Source: Nematocida ironsii (taxonomy: Eukaryota; Microsporidia). Taken from it: a DNA stretch of 13,422 nucleotides. The notes under the pieces were generated by a model. The model was not told where the DNA came from and made no database searches. It was given only the letters and a program-made list of their open reading frames with translations. Every line of letters begins with the position of its first letter. Positions within the stretch are counted from its first letter, which is position 1. A program made the translations under genes and the position numbers. The stretch covers positions 9,502 through 22,923 of the forward strand of contig LTDK01000182.1 in assembly GCA_001642415.1 (NCBI GenBank), read 5' to 3'. This document shows, piece after piece, positions 6,297 through 13,370 of this stretch.

Positions 6297-6477
6297 TATT
6301 TATAAATTTTAAATAACTCGAAATAACCCAAAATTCTAAAATATCAAGTTTATTTATTTATGTAAAAGCAGATATCTCCTCTAAATAATAATATTCACAT
6401 ACTTTCTATTTTGAATTATTTCTTATATTCAAATATAACCTGAAACTTTGTGTACATACTTGATATAACCAGAAATT
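6297..6477. promoter_or_regulatory. Convergent spacer with four degenerate TCGGGTTAT copies on the minus strand
   Basis: This 181-nt tail-to-tail spacer lies between the E1-like gene and the large ZIP gene. Read on the minus strand (ZIP mRNA sense) it contains TCTGGTTAT (6473-6465), TCAGGTTAT (6443-6435), TTGGGTTAT and TCGAGTTAT (about 6331-6312). The last two are 10 bp apart, like the pairs after eIF5B and dUTPase. The nearest copy begins 4 nt after the ZIP TAG stop. The sense-strand placement fits a ZIP 3'-UTR signal. Confidence 0.45.
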
Positions 6478-7665
6478 CTAATGAGAATGCGCCAGGCAAA
6501 TGAGTCCTGCCCCTACTAAATATCCACATAAAAGGTAGAATATTTTCATTCCATTGGTTAGTGAGTGAACAATTGGTGGCAGCATTTCTACCAGCACAAT
6601 AAATGACAAACTACCAAAGGAAATACCTGTAAATATACTCTTTATGAGCCCACTGTCGAAAATGTCTGAGATAAAGTATGCAGAGAGCATTCCAATTGGA
6701 GTAAGTGAGGAGTAAACTAATAATAGACCAATAACCACTGGTTTCTTAAATTGAGAAGAAAACAAAGCAACTCCCACAGTAACTGACTCAAGCACTTTGT
6801 GTACTGCAAGACCTAGGAACAGTGTAGACTGACCTGCCTGTCCAGAAGTAAATGCAAATCCTTCAAATATTGAATGAATAGAGAAAATGAATATAAATAT
6901 AAGTGCCTGTTTTATCGTGGTTTTATATTTTAATCCTTCTGTACAACATCCTTTGATTTCTGATGATTTCTTTGAAGCAGGCTTGCTTGCATGAGAATCT
7001 TCATCTACAAATCTGTTTACTTCTATTGCATGACTGTGCTCATGTGAATGACTGTGGCCGTGTGAGTGACCATGTCCATGCGAATGTTCATGTGTAGTTG
7101 ATCCATCTGCCTTGATTTTTTCTATGCCCTTCTCATTGTCACAATGCGAATGCTTTATTACCTTCTGGTCAATAATGATCAGACCCACTAGAGTTAGTCC
7201 TGCAAGAATAAGTCCTATTCTTGACTGAGCTGATCCGTGCTCGTGTGAGTGACTGTGCTCTGTCTGGTCAGTGTGCTTATGTGAATGATTATGCTCGTGT
7301 GAATGATTATGCTCGTGTGAATGACCGTGCTCGTGTGAATGGCTGTGCACTGCATTGCTTAATGTGGCTGCACCACTCTCTGCTCCATGTGCTGTGCTAT
7401 GGCCAGATGCTTGGGGTTTCACTGGTACATTACTAATTGCGTGTGAATGCTCGTGCCCATGCGAATGACCACAGCCCCCTTCAACTAAATGCGGCATAAA
7501 GTCAATGAATAAAATAGCTAAAAGAAGCCCTGCTGAAACTATGCTAGCCTTATCATACATATTCTTAAGTCTTTTAGATGAAAGAAGAGCATACGGCGAT
7601 AAACTAGGAATAAATGACACAGCAAATATAGTTAATGCCATATACGTTGGTCCACCACTTTCCAT
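6478..7665 (-). CDS. ZIP-family metal transporter with two histidine-rich loops
   Basis: ZIP (SLC39) proteins move Zn2+ and related metals into the cytosol from outside or from compartments. The 395 residues show membrane spans near 8-28, 40-60, 149-170, 252-272, 280-302, 309-332, 342-364 and 373-391, eight as expected. The metal-site motifs are H264-SIF-E268-G in span 4 and H289-KVL-E293 in span 5. Histidine-rich metal-binding segments occur twice: between spans 2 and 3 (H67-H143, with His at every second residue from 107 to 131) and between spans 3 and 4 (His at every second residue from 192 to 212). Most ZIPs have one such loop, between spans 3 and 4. A CC pair sits at 240-241 and the C-terminus is HSH. 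The gene is 24 nt downstream of a second ZIP gene on the same strand. Localisation (plasma membrane or internal) cannot be read from the sequence. Confidence 0.93.
   Translation of the reverse strand: MESGGPTYMALTIFAVSFIPSLSPYALLSSKRLKNMYDKASIVSAGLLLAILFIDFMPHLVEGGCGHSHGHEHSHAISNVPVKPQASGHSTAHGAESGAATLSNAVHSHSHEHGHSHEHNHSHEHNHSHKHTDQTEHSHSHEHGSAQSRIGLILAGLTLVGLIIIDQKVIKHSHCDNEKGIEKIKADGSTTHEHSHGHGHSHGHSHSHEHSHAIEVNRFVDEDSHASKPASKKSSEIKGCCTEGLKYKTTIKQALIFIFIFSIHSIFEGFAFTSGQAGQSTLFLGLAVHKVLESVTVGVALFSSQFKKPVVIGLLLVYSSLTPIGMLSAYFISDIFDSGLIKSIFTGISFGSLSFIVLVEMLPPIVHSLTNGMKIFYLLCGYLVGAGLICLAHSH
7281..7352 (-). repeat. 18-bp coding minisatellite in the ZIP histidine loop
   Basis: On the + strand the unit GTGAATGATTATGCTCGT occurs at 7281-7298 and 7299-7316 exactly. 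Degenerate copies follow at 7317-7334 and 7335-7352. On the minus strand it encodes His alternating with Asn, Ser and Glu. Because the unit is a multiple of three, copy number can change without a frameshift, so the length of this metal-binding loop may vary between strains. Confidence 0.8.
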
Positions 7666-7689
7666 GAGAGAATAAATTTTTTCTTTTAT

Positions 7690-8469
7690 TTAACTACCGT
7701 GCCCCTCGATTGCATGTGCTCCAAGTATTACTGATGTGATGAAAGAGAAACCAATGAACATCGAAAGGATCTTCTTGAATGTCTTTCTACGAGTTAATTT
7801 TCCTGATGATGTTTCAAATTCGTTTCCAACCATCTCTACAAATCCAATATAGAAAAAGCTCCCTGCAGCCACACCATTCAGTATTAGTGTAAGCGTACTA
7901 TTGGTGCTGTCCGTAGATACTGATCTTCCTATAAGTGAACCAATCGATGTGAGTGAGGAGTATATTAATATTAAAGTAAAACACACTGAGCTGGAAAGTT
8001 TAGAAGTAAGAACAGAAGCACCCAATACAATTGCCTCTAGCCATTTATGCACTAGTATACTTATAATGTATAAAACCAGCTGGGATCCTTTCTTGCTTGA
8101 AACACCCAATCCCTCCATGAATGAATGCAAACTTAATGCTAAAATAAACACAAGTGCTTCTTGCTTGCTTGCGCCGTCTGGTATGGAATCCTGCTCTGGT
8201 GCATCTACTCGTTCTATGTATAACTTACTTATTGCAAATAAAAGGAAGAATGAAAGACCAGTTGCAATGATTGGTATCTGACTCTCTGTCTTATATATAT
8301 CTGGTAGTACTTCTATGAGTATAATCCCTATTATAAACCCACCAGTTAAGCACTTTATATAAGTATACCCTTTCATATACGGAATAATAACTTTATACGC
8401 GTATGAGAACAGAAGAGTAAACACAAACAGCACCACTGCGGATGTTGCTATAAGAGTTGAGTCATCCAT
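7690..8469 (-). CDS. ZIP-family metal transporter, compact form without His-rich loop
   Basis: This is a second SLC39/ZIP transporter of 259 residues, paralogous to its downstream neighbour. Spans lie near 8-30, 38-56, 66-83, 104-124, 130-152, 162-182, 193-214 and 232-251. The span 4 and 5 metal motifs are H115-SFM-E119-G and H141-KWL-E145-xxxLG. YSSLTSIGSLI in span 6 and a Glu in span 7 (VEM) parallel YSSLTPIGMLS and VEML in the larger protein. The loop between spans 3 and 4 (about 84-103) is short and has no histidines, so metal capture must differ from that of its neighbour. I start at the ATG at 8469: the frame continues upstream only to a TTG at 8544, which would overlap the end of ARV1. 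With the ATG, the gap to ARV1 is 19 nt. The tight spacing ARV1 > this gene > large ZIP suggests closely packed or overlapping transcripts. Confidence 0.92.
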   Translation of the reverse strand: MDDSTLIATSAVVLFVFTLLFSYAYKVIIPYMKGYTYIKCLTGGFIIGIILIEVLPDIYKTESQIPIIATGLSFFLLFAISKLYIERVDAPEQDSIPDGASKQEALVFILALSLHSFMEGLGVSSKKGSQLVLYIISILVHKWLEAIVLGASVLTSKLSSSVCFTLILIYSSLTSIGSLIGRSVSTDSTNSTLTLILNGVAAGSFFYIGFVEMVGNEFETSSGKLTRRKTFKKILSMFIGFSFITSVILGAHAIEGHGS

Positions 8470-8488
8470 AAAAATTTTGAAACAGAAA

Positions 8489-9109
8489 TTAAATTTGTAT
8501 TTCTGTGTAAAAAAGAGAAAAGGCAAATACCCTTGCAACAACAATTATTGTTAGAATGGTCCTATTGCTCCAAATTAGATATGTAGAAAATGCTTTGGAT
8601 GTCATTAGAACTATTAAAATATTGCACATTTGGTAATATGCATTGGATATTGGCAGATTGGAGAGACACAGAAATATTTTGAGGATGGAAAGAGTGGAGA
8701 ATACTGTTGTAATGTGAAGTATTTTTCTGTAATTCAAAAATCTGTGTAAAAATACTGAAATAATTGCTAATTCTAGTATTTGGGGAATAATTGCTTTGAA
8801 TATTTCTATCACAGAAGGAGTGTTGTGAATTCTGTCAAGTGTGTTTATAAGAAATACAACTAATCTTATGAATAACGTATTTTTCATTTTAAAGTATCCT
8901 GCATTAAAAACTAAATGAGAGAAGGCCTCTTGCTTAAATAAAAGAAGGTCACCAGGTAACTTGCGCTGTGATAGTGCATATTCATCTGCAATGTTTGTGC
9001 ATTTAGGGCAGAGAGTGTGCCTGTGATTATTACTGCCTTCAGATATTTTTGTGGTATGTGCTAGTCTATGGTTACAGTGTGTACATGCCTTGGTTGTGGT
9101 AGTATTCAT
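8489..9109 (-). CDS. ARV1: ARV1-like ER membrane lipid-homeostasis protein
   Basis: ARV1 proteins are ER membrane proteins linked to sterol and sphingolipid distribution and to GPI-anchor synthesis. The N-terminal ARV1 homology domain is recognisable in the 206 residues. It has a zinc-ribbon-like pair C9/C12 and C34/C37 (TLCPKC), then ADEYALSQRKLPGDLLLFKQEAFSHLVFN at 41-69, where the family has its aspartate/leucine-rich segment followed by an A(Y/F)xHLxFN block. After it come hydrophobic segments near 79-90, 103-122, 131-150, 160-178 and 183-201, consistent with the several spans of this family. It is smaller than yeast Arv1 (about 320 aa). Divergence is strong in the membrane part, so the call rests mainly on the N-terminal domain. 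It is divergently arranged with the six-span gene, 47 nt away. Confidence 0.8.
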   Translation of the reverse strand: MNTTTTKACTHCNHRLAHTTKISEGSNNHRHTLCPKCTNIADEYALSQRKLPGDLLLFKQEAFSHLVFNAGYFKMKNTLFIRLVVFLINTLDRIHNTPSVIEIFKAIIPQILELAIISVFLHRFLNYRKILHITTVFSTLSILKIFLCLSNLPISNAYYQMCNILIVLMTSKAFSTYLIWSNRTILTIIVVARVFAFSLFYTEIQI

Positions 9110-9156
9110 ATGTAAATAGAGAAGTTTATAAAAAAATCTTTAAACCAATTTTAGCT
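9110..9156. promoter_or_regulatory. 47-nt divergent promoter region (ARV1 / six-span gene)
   Basis: Only 47 nt separate the ATGs of two divergently transcribed genes, so both promoters and both 5' leaders must fit here or extend into the opposing coding regions. A TATA-like TTTATAAAAAAA lies near 9125-9136, about 20 nt before the + strand ATG. No separate element for ARV1 is evident. Leaders must be very short, or transcripts overlap in antisense. Confidence 0.6.
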
Positions 9157-10350
9157 ATGAGGAAGACGTATGAGAGTAGTAAAAAACTGAGTAATTGTGT
9201 GACAGGAGGAATAATTCTGGCCCTAGGGTATATTTCATCAGTTGTTCATATGTGGAGAACCGATGGACTGGTTCATTTTTTATGGATAATTGTGAAGAAA
9301 CCCATTAACATAATTGATGTAAATTGCAGCCTTCTGTTATTTATAAATATGTTTACATATTTGCACTATATGCTAATTCGGCTATGGACAAAGAATCAGA
9401 TAAATCATATTGGAATATTTCTTTGCCAGTTTATAATTACATGCGGACTAATGGGAGTGTATATGGGGAATACTGGAGGTATAAATATTTCCTGTGCACA
9501 GAGACTTATTGGGAGTATTTTTATCCAGTCAGTTCTGGTTTCAGGCCTTGTGTACAGAGACATTGTAAAGATTGATTTATCTCAAAGTAAATACGGGCTT
9601 ATTCGGTACATCGTTAGAAAGATAAAGACAGACAGAATGACTAGTATTTTTGTGTGCACTATGATGCATGCCTGGATATTCTCAGATATGTCGTGGCATT
9701 CTTTTACACAGGCATTTAGTTGGGCACTTGACAGTGTTTCTGTGTACATTCTTCTTTTGTCTGTTATATACGCGTACGTGTACAACTTAAACCATTTCAC
9801 ACGGGGTGTAGAAGTGCTTTCAGAGAGAAATAAGGTATTTAGTCTGGAGAACTATATTGTGCTTAGAAACTATGAGGAGAACAGTTCGTGTAAGGACACC
9901 AATGCAAAAAACAATGAGATTTTGTATGCATATGTTATAAACCTACTCTTTGAAATAGAACAGATGATATCAGCTATTTCAAAGCAGCAAAAAGTAAAAC
10001 AAGTGACTCTTGCACCAAGAGTCATTCGAAAACTACCGCCAGCACTTCTGTCAAAAGAGAAAGCCTCTTTTTCTATACTAAAGAATGACATAACCGCAAC
10101 TATGTCACACAAAATATACTTTTATCTGTACAGCCGCTTGGTATATAATAGAGCCATGAATTATGCAGAGAACTCGCACAGTATTGTTAAGAAATTAACA
10201 CGAGTTATTTGGCAGATGGAATTCTCCCACAGAAAAGAACTCGTGAATAGTATAAACAGTGTACGGGATGAGATTAAGAACATTGTATCATTTGACACCA
10301 CAGACTTATTAAATGCTATGAACATTTGGCTGTTCCACCTCTCTACATAA
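9157..10350 (+). CDS. Six-span membrane protein, possible nucleoporin NDC1
   Basis: The 397-residue protein has about six hydrophobic spans in its N-terminal half (near 14-33, 56-77, 84-104, 117-136, 160-178 and 192-212), with no cleavable signal peptide apparent. A soluble, charged, mostly helical C-terminal half follows (about 213-397). Six spans followed by a cytosolic domain is the plan of NDC1, the transmembrane ring component that anchors nuclear pore complexes and, in fungi, spindle pole bodies. The spacing of spans 3-6 and the basic loop near 144-160 fit that family loosely. There is no diagnostic motif I can point to, and known NDC1 proteins are longer (about 650 aa), so this is a suggestion from topology. 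A lineage-specific multispan protein is the alternative. The ATG at 9157 is the first in frame after the divergent ARV1 start. The stop TAA is followed by another TAG. Confidence 0.85.
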   Translation: MRKTYESSKKLSNCVTGGIILALGYISSVVHMWRTDGLVHFLWIIVKKPINIIDVNCSLLLFINMFTYLHYMLIRLWTKNQINHIGIFLCQFIITCGLMGVYMGNTGGINISCAQRLIGSIFIQSVLVSGLVYRDIVKIDLSQSKYGLIRYIVRKIKTDRMTSIFVCTMMHAWIFSDMSWHSFTQAFSWALDSVSVYILLLSVIYAYVYNLNHFTRGVEVLSERNKVFSLENYIVLRNYEENSSCKDTNAKNNEILYAYVINLLFEIEQMISAISKQQKVKQVTLAPRVIRKLPPALLSKEKASFSILKNDITATMSHKIYFYLYSRLVYNRAMNYAENSHSIVKKLTRVIWQMEFSHRKELVNSINSVRDEIKNIVSFDTTDLLNAMNIWLFHLST

Positions 10351-10954
10351 TAGAAATTTTCTGCTAAATTATCTATAACCCGAATATCCATAAAACCAAA
10401 TGTACACCATCTTCAATTGTCTTATTATAATAGGAAACAGTGTAATTTCAAAATGGTTCATATTCATGCTCTCAGAGTGTTTAATGTAAATCTGGTAAGC
10501 AGTCTAATTACTACATCAACCAAAATTTCTGTTAAGAATTCATTATAGATACACTGCATACATCGCCTTATTATGCTTTGGGTATAAATAATTAATAAAT
10601 ATAGACTTAGCACATGTTTTTTACTTGGTCTGGTACTATACCTATAATAAATTATAAATTTAAACTGTCTCCTGGTAATTTCTATTTGTAATAAAAATGC
10701 CATCCACTTTTTATATTTAATTGTGTATTGAATTGGTTTTGCTCGTGTACATTATTTATACATATTTAAATTTTTTATTATTCTCATATTTATATAGATT
10801 TAAACATCTGCTTATCATATTTCATGCCGGTATTGTATATGTGAGATACAATTTCCACTTTTATTTTAGGTTACTATAGGATAGAAACTAACAAAATTAA
10901 ATTTCAAATATTCTGTACTAAAAACGAAGAGTTCGTTAAATATTCTTGTTTATT
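10351..10954. other. 604-nt convergent spacer with one doubtful small ORF
   Basis: This stretch between the six-span gene and CFD1 is long for the right half of the window. It holds one reverse-oriented TCGGGTTAT copy (10383-10375), a 79-codon minus-strand ORF (listed separately) and a small hairpin (ATTGTAT/ATACAAT, 10832-10852). No tRNA, rRNA or other RNA gene is recognised. Confidence 0.5.
10464..10703 (-). CDS. Doubtful small ORF, 79 codons
   Basis: An ATG-initiated frame (ATG at 10703, TGA at 10464) encodes a basic 79-residue peptide with many Ile, Leu, Tyr and Arg. It has hydrophobic patches (about 34-41 and 60-69) but no convincing membrane span and no motif I know. In AT-rich sequence a frame of this size can arise by chance. 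In its favour, it sits in an otherwise empty 600-nt gap in a compact region. A TCGGGTTAT element also lies about 80 nt after its stop in its own sense, the position this element takes after eIF5B and dUTPase. It may be a real small gene, a degraded gene or noise. Confidence 0.25.
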   Translation of the reverse strand: MAFLLQIEITRRQFKFIIYYRYSTRPSKKHVLSLYLLIIYTQSIIRRCMQCIYNEFLTEILVDVVIRLLTRFTLNTLRA

Positions 10955-11653
10955 TTACTGTACATAAGACAAAACAGAAGAAAATATCTCAGATGTACTC
11001 ACGGCATCATTTGTTTCTATTTCTGGTATGTAGTCTACATGCCCTATATATCTAATGTTTAAATCATCACACAGCATTTCTCCACCTCGTTTAGAAAATA
11101 TTGCAGTGCAATTATGACAGTTAGGGCACTTAAGTAGTCTCATGTTTTCTATAAGACCTAAAATATACATATTTCTATTTTGGAACATTTTTATAGAATC
11201 TGCTGCTTCATCTAGTGCTAGATTCTGTGAGGTTGTTACAATGAGTATGTTTGCATCTGGTACTTGTTCACATAAAAAATCGTGTTCGTCTGTTACACCT
11301 GGTGGCATGTCTATAATTAAATAGTCATATTCTTCTAATGATGCACTCTCTAAGAACATTTTTAATAAAGATATTTTTTTTGGTGCTCTCCATACAACAG
11401 CAGAATTAGCTGGTATCATTGCAGCAATTGTTAGATAAAAGAGAGTAGGAGTCTTTTCTATTGGCTTAAACCCCTTCTCTTGCATAAGAACCTTTTCTGT
11501 TGTATGCCCCATAAGAACTCCTACACTTGGCCCACATATATCAAAATCTAGAAGAAGTGTTTTTTTTGTTTTACTTGCATGTGTTGCTAAGAGATATGCA
11601 ATGGTTGACTTACCCACGCCGCCTTTCCCACTTGCCACTGAAATTATTTTCAT
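10955..11653 (-). CDS. CFD1: CFD1/NUBP2 cytosolic Fe-S cluster scaffold P-loop ATPase
   Basis: CFD1 partners NBP35 as the cytosolic scaffold on which [4Fe-4S] clusters are built for nuclear and cytosolic proteins (CIA pathway). The 232-residue protein has the deviant Walker A motif GKGGVGKST 9-17, with its second signature lysine at Lys10, DFDICGPS 36-43, WRAPKK 88-93 and switch II DMPPGVTDEH 115-124. The C-terminal bridging-cluster motif CPNC has Cys176 and Cys179, followed by Cys182 and Cys195. The N-terminus begins directly at the first beta strand, without the four-cysteine extension that marks NBP35. The text after CPNC (HNCTAIFSKRGGE) also follows the CFD1 pattern, so CFD1 is preferred over NBP35. 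The ATG at 11653 gives a complete P-loop domain. AATAAA begins right after the stop on the minus strand. The gene follows the 374-aa gene after 144 nt on the same strand. Confidence 0.93.
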   Translation of the reverse strand: MKIISVASGKGGVGKSTIAYLLATHASKTKKTLLLDFDICGPSVGVLMGHTTEKVLMQEKGFKPIEKTPTLFYLTIAAMIPANSAVVWRAPKKISLLKMFLESASLEEYDYLIIDMPPGVTDEHDFLCEQVPDANILIVTTSQNLALDEAADSIKMFQNRNMYILGLIENMRLLKCPNCHNCTAIFSKRGGEMLCDDLNIRYIGHVDYIPEIETNDAVSTSEIFSSVLSYVQ

Positions 11654-11797
11654 AAAAAAATTATCATCTGTTGTATAAACCAGTATTTCTGTATAACTGA
11701 CAAGAATACTACTGGATTAAATATAATGGAATTCTATGAAATTAACAGATAATTTTATTGCATGAATTCCAAATAATATTAAACCGAATAGAATAAA

Positions 11798-12922
11798 TCA
11801 CATTTCTATTTCTTTTAAAAGGCTGTGCAGAGAAGAAGGCGGTGCTATTTTACTTGGTGGTAAATGAATGTACATGGGGCCATCTACACCTTCTATTTTC
11901 TGTCTTTTAACTATGTCATTATATACAACACTTAGAGTTGCAAGAATAATATGCCTGGGATCGCTTTCTTTAAAAGATAGTGTGCTTAGAAGGTCATTTA
12001 TCCCCTGTAGAAGTCTATTTCTTCTGTCAAGCTGTATAACGCGGATTCTTTTTATTTCTTCACTCAGCGAAGACTCTAAATCTCTTTTTTCTGGCTTTTC
12101 CGAGAAAATAGTTGAAAGCGCACGGATATCTTCTCCGTACTTCTTTATTACATACTGTAAATATTCCTGCAAGTGGTACTTCTTCATAAAAGGCAGGGAT
12201 GAGTCTAGGAGTGTAATTGCTTCAGGGAGTCTAAAAATATCTGCAACTGGTCTTTCATGTACTAAATGCAGTTTAAGGAATACTCCTGGTTTATACGCAG
12301 AGAAGAACAGTTCATTCTTTGAAAGAATCTTCATAAGGAAACCACTTCCTAACGCAGCAGGCCGAGAGTGTATAAGAATTCCTGTAGGCTGGTGCTGTAT
12401 CATTGTCATTTCTGTCGGTATTGGATATTCAATCTTATCCACACCTATTGGAATATCAACACTTTCTTTTTTTCCGCTTTTATTTCGTATGCGTATTCCT
12501 ATAAGCGAAATAGTAATTCTTTTAAAAAATATATTAGATGCCTCTATAATACCAGAAATAGTATTCTCTACTTTATACCTGTCCAGCTCTATAGTATTCA
12601 TATACACTGTCAAGGCACTCTCCTGTGTATTAATGCAAAAATACCACTTCTTCTGCAGATCACTTTGCATATCCACCAGAACTATACACGCACTTGTTCT
12701 GAGCTGCTCAACAAAACTCTTTAATACTTCGCATCTTTCTTCCTTTTCAACAAATTCATACTCTTTATCTGATTTGGTAAGTGCCCATCTCTTTATAATT
12801 CTTCCATTTTCCATCTGCACAGGAAATATCCGAAGGGGAAATAAGAGTGTTCTAGCTTGCTCAGACAGACTTTTTAACGATACTGAAGAAGGTCTTTCAA
12901 ACACAACCACGACTGTGTCCAT
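11798..12922 (-). CDS. Unplaced 374-residue protein
   Basis: I do not recognise this family. It is a real gene by length, even amino-acid composition and a clean ATG (12922) to TGA frame; the long antisense frame on the other strand looks like its shadow. The first 260 residues read as an alternating beta/alpha domain with several hydrophobic strands (MDTVVVVFERP at 1-11, SACIVLVDM at 77-85, RITISLIGIRIRN at 134-146, IPIGVDKIEY at 156-165). The last 110 are mostly charged helix (about 245-335), then a proline/serine-rich tail (PPSKIAPPSS) and a short helix. There is no signal peptide, membrane span, cysteine cluster or obvious nucleotide-binding loop, so it is probably soluble, perhaps a subunit of a complex. 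It lies upstream of CFD1 on the same strand (144-nt gap), but that need not mean a shared role in a eukaryote. Confidence 0.85.
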   Translation of the reverse strand: MDTVVVVFERPSSVSLKSLSEQARTLLFPLRIFPVQMENGRIIKRWALTKSDKEYEFVEKEERCEVLKSFVEQLRTSACIVLVDMQSDLQKKWYFCINTQESALTVYMNTIELDRYKVENTISGIIEASNIFFKRITISLIGIRIRNKSGKKESVDIPIGVDKIEYPIPTEMTMIQHQPTGILIHSRPAALGSGFLMKILSKNELFFSAYKPGVFLKLHLVHERPVADIFRLPEAITLLDSSLPFMKKYHLQEYLQYVIKKYGEDIRALSTIFSEKPEKRDLESSLSEEIKRIRVIQLDRRNRLLQGINDLLSTLSFKESDPRHIILATLSVVYNDIVKRQKIEGVDGPMYIHLPPSKIAPPSSLHSLLKEIEM

Positions 12923-13370
12923 ATAAAAATTAATAAAACATTTTCATATAAGAAGTCCAGTCTTATACCACCATAAAATACAGAAATACATCAAAATAAA
13001 ATATTAGTCTATATTACAACAGATAACACAGAATAATCATATAAATCCAATTATATATACTGCTCTCTTTATAAATATAATCATTATCTATTATAAGTAA
13101 ATCCAGATATTTATTAAATACTCAAATATGCAATAATTCCATTTGTTATTTATGATTAATATACCAACTGTCATTTGTCTGTTATATTGCCTAATTAGAT
13201 GGTAATATTAGTATAAATATGTTTATTGTCATTTCCTGGTCTATGAATAACTAATAATAATACGTGTTTATAAAAAAGTAAACTCTTTCATTGCTAAAAA
13301 ATCAATTTTATTTTATTTACAGATTTATTCTAAGAATATTTAAATAGTTTATACTTTTAATAATAAAGAT
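12923..13370. other. AT-rich intergenic region upstream of the 374-aa gene
   Basis: About 450 nt with no supportable gene, RNA or strong repeat. It should include the promoter of the minus-strand 374-aa gene. Neither the ACANTGTGT palindrome nor TCGGGTTAT is present, in contrast to spacers in the left part of the window. Confidence 0.5.

Noticed and set aside
8470..8544. Upstream extension of the compact ZIP from a TTG, overlapping ARV1
   Set aside because: It needs a non-ATG start and overlaps ARV1 coding sequence; the ATG at 8469 sits directly before the first membrane span.
10832..10852. Hairpin ATTGTAT / ATACAAT with a 7-nt loop as a terminator or RNA gene
   Set aside because: A 7-bp A/T-rich stem is common by chance here, and no adjoining structure supports an RNA.
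10955..11653. Calling this gene NBP35 or a bacterial MinD/ParA
   Set aside because: NBP35 has an N-terminal four-cysteine extension that is missing here; MinD/ParA lack the CPxC motif present at 176-179.
11868..12926. Long + strand frame antisense to the 374-aa gene
   Set aside because: It looks like a serine/isoleucine-rich shadow of the opposite strand's codons, with no domain logic; the minus-strand protein has balanced composition.
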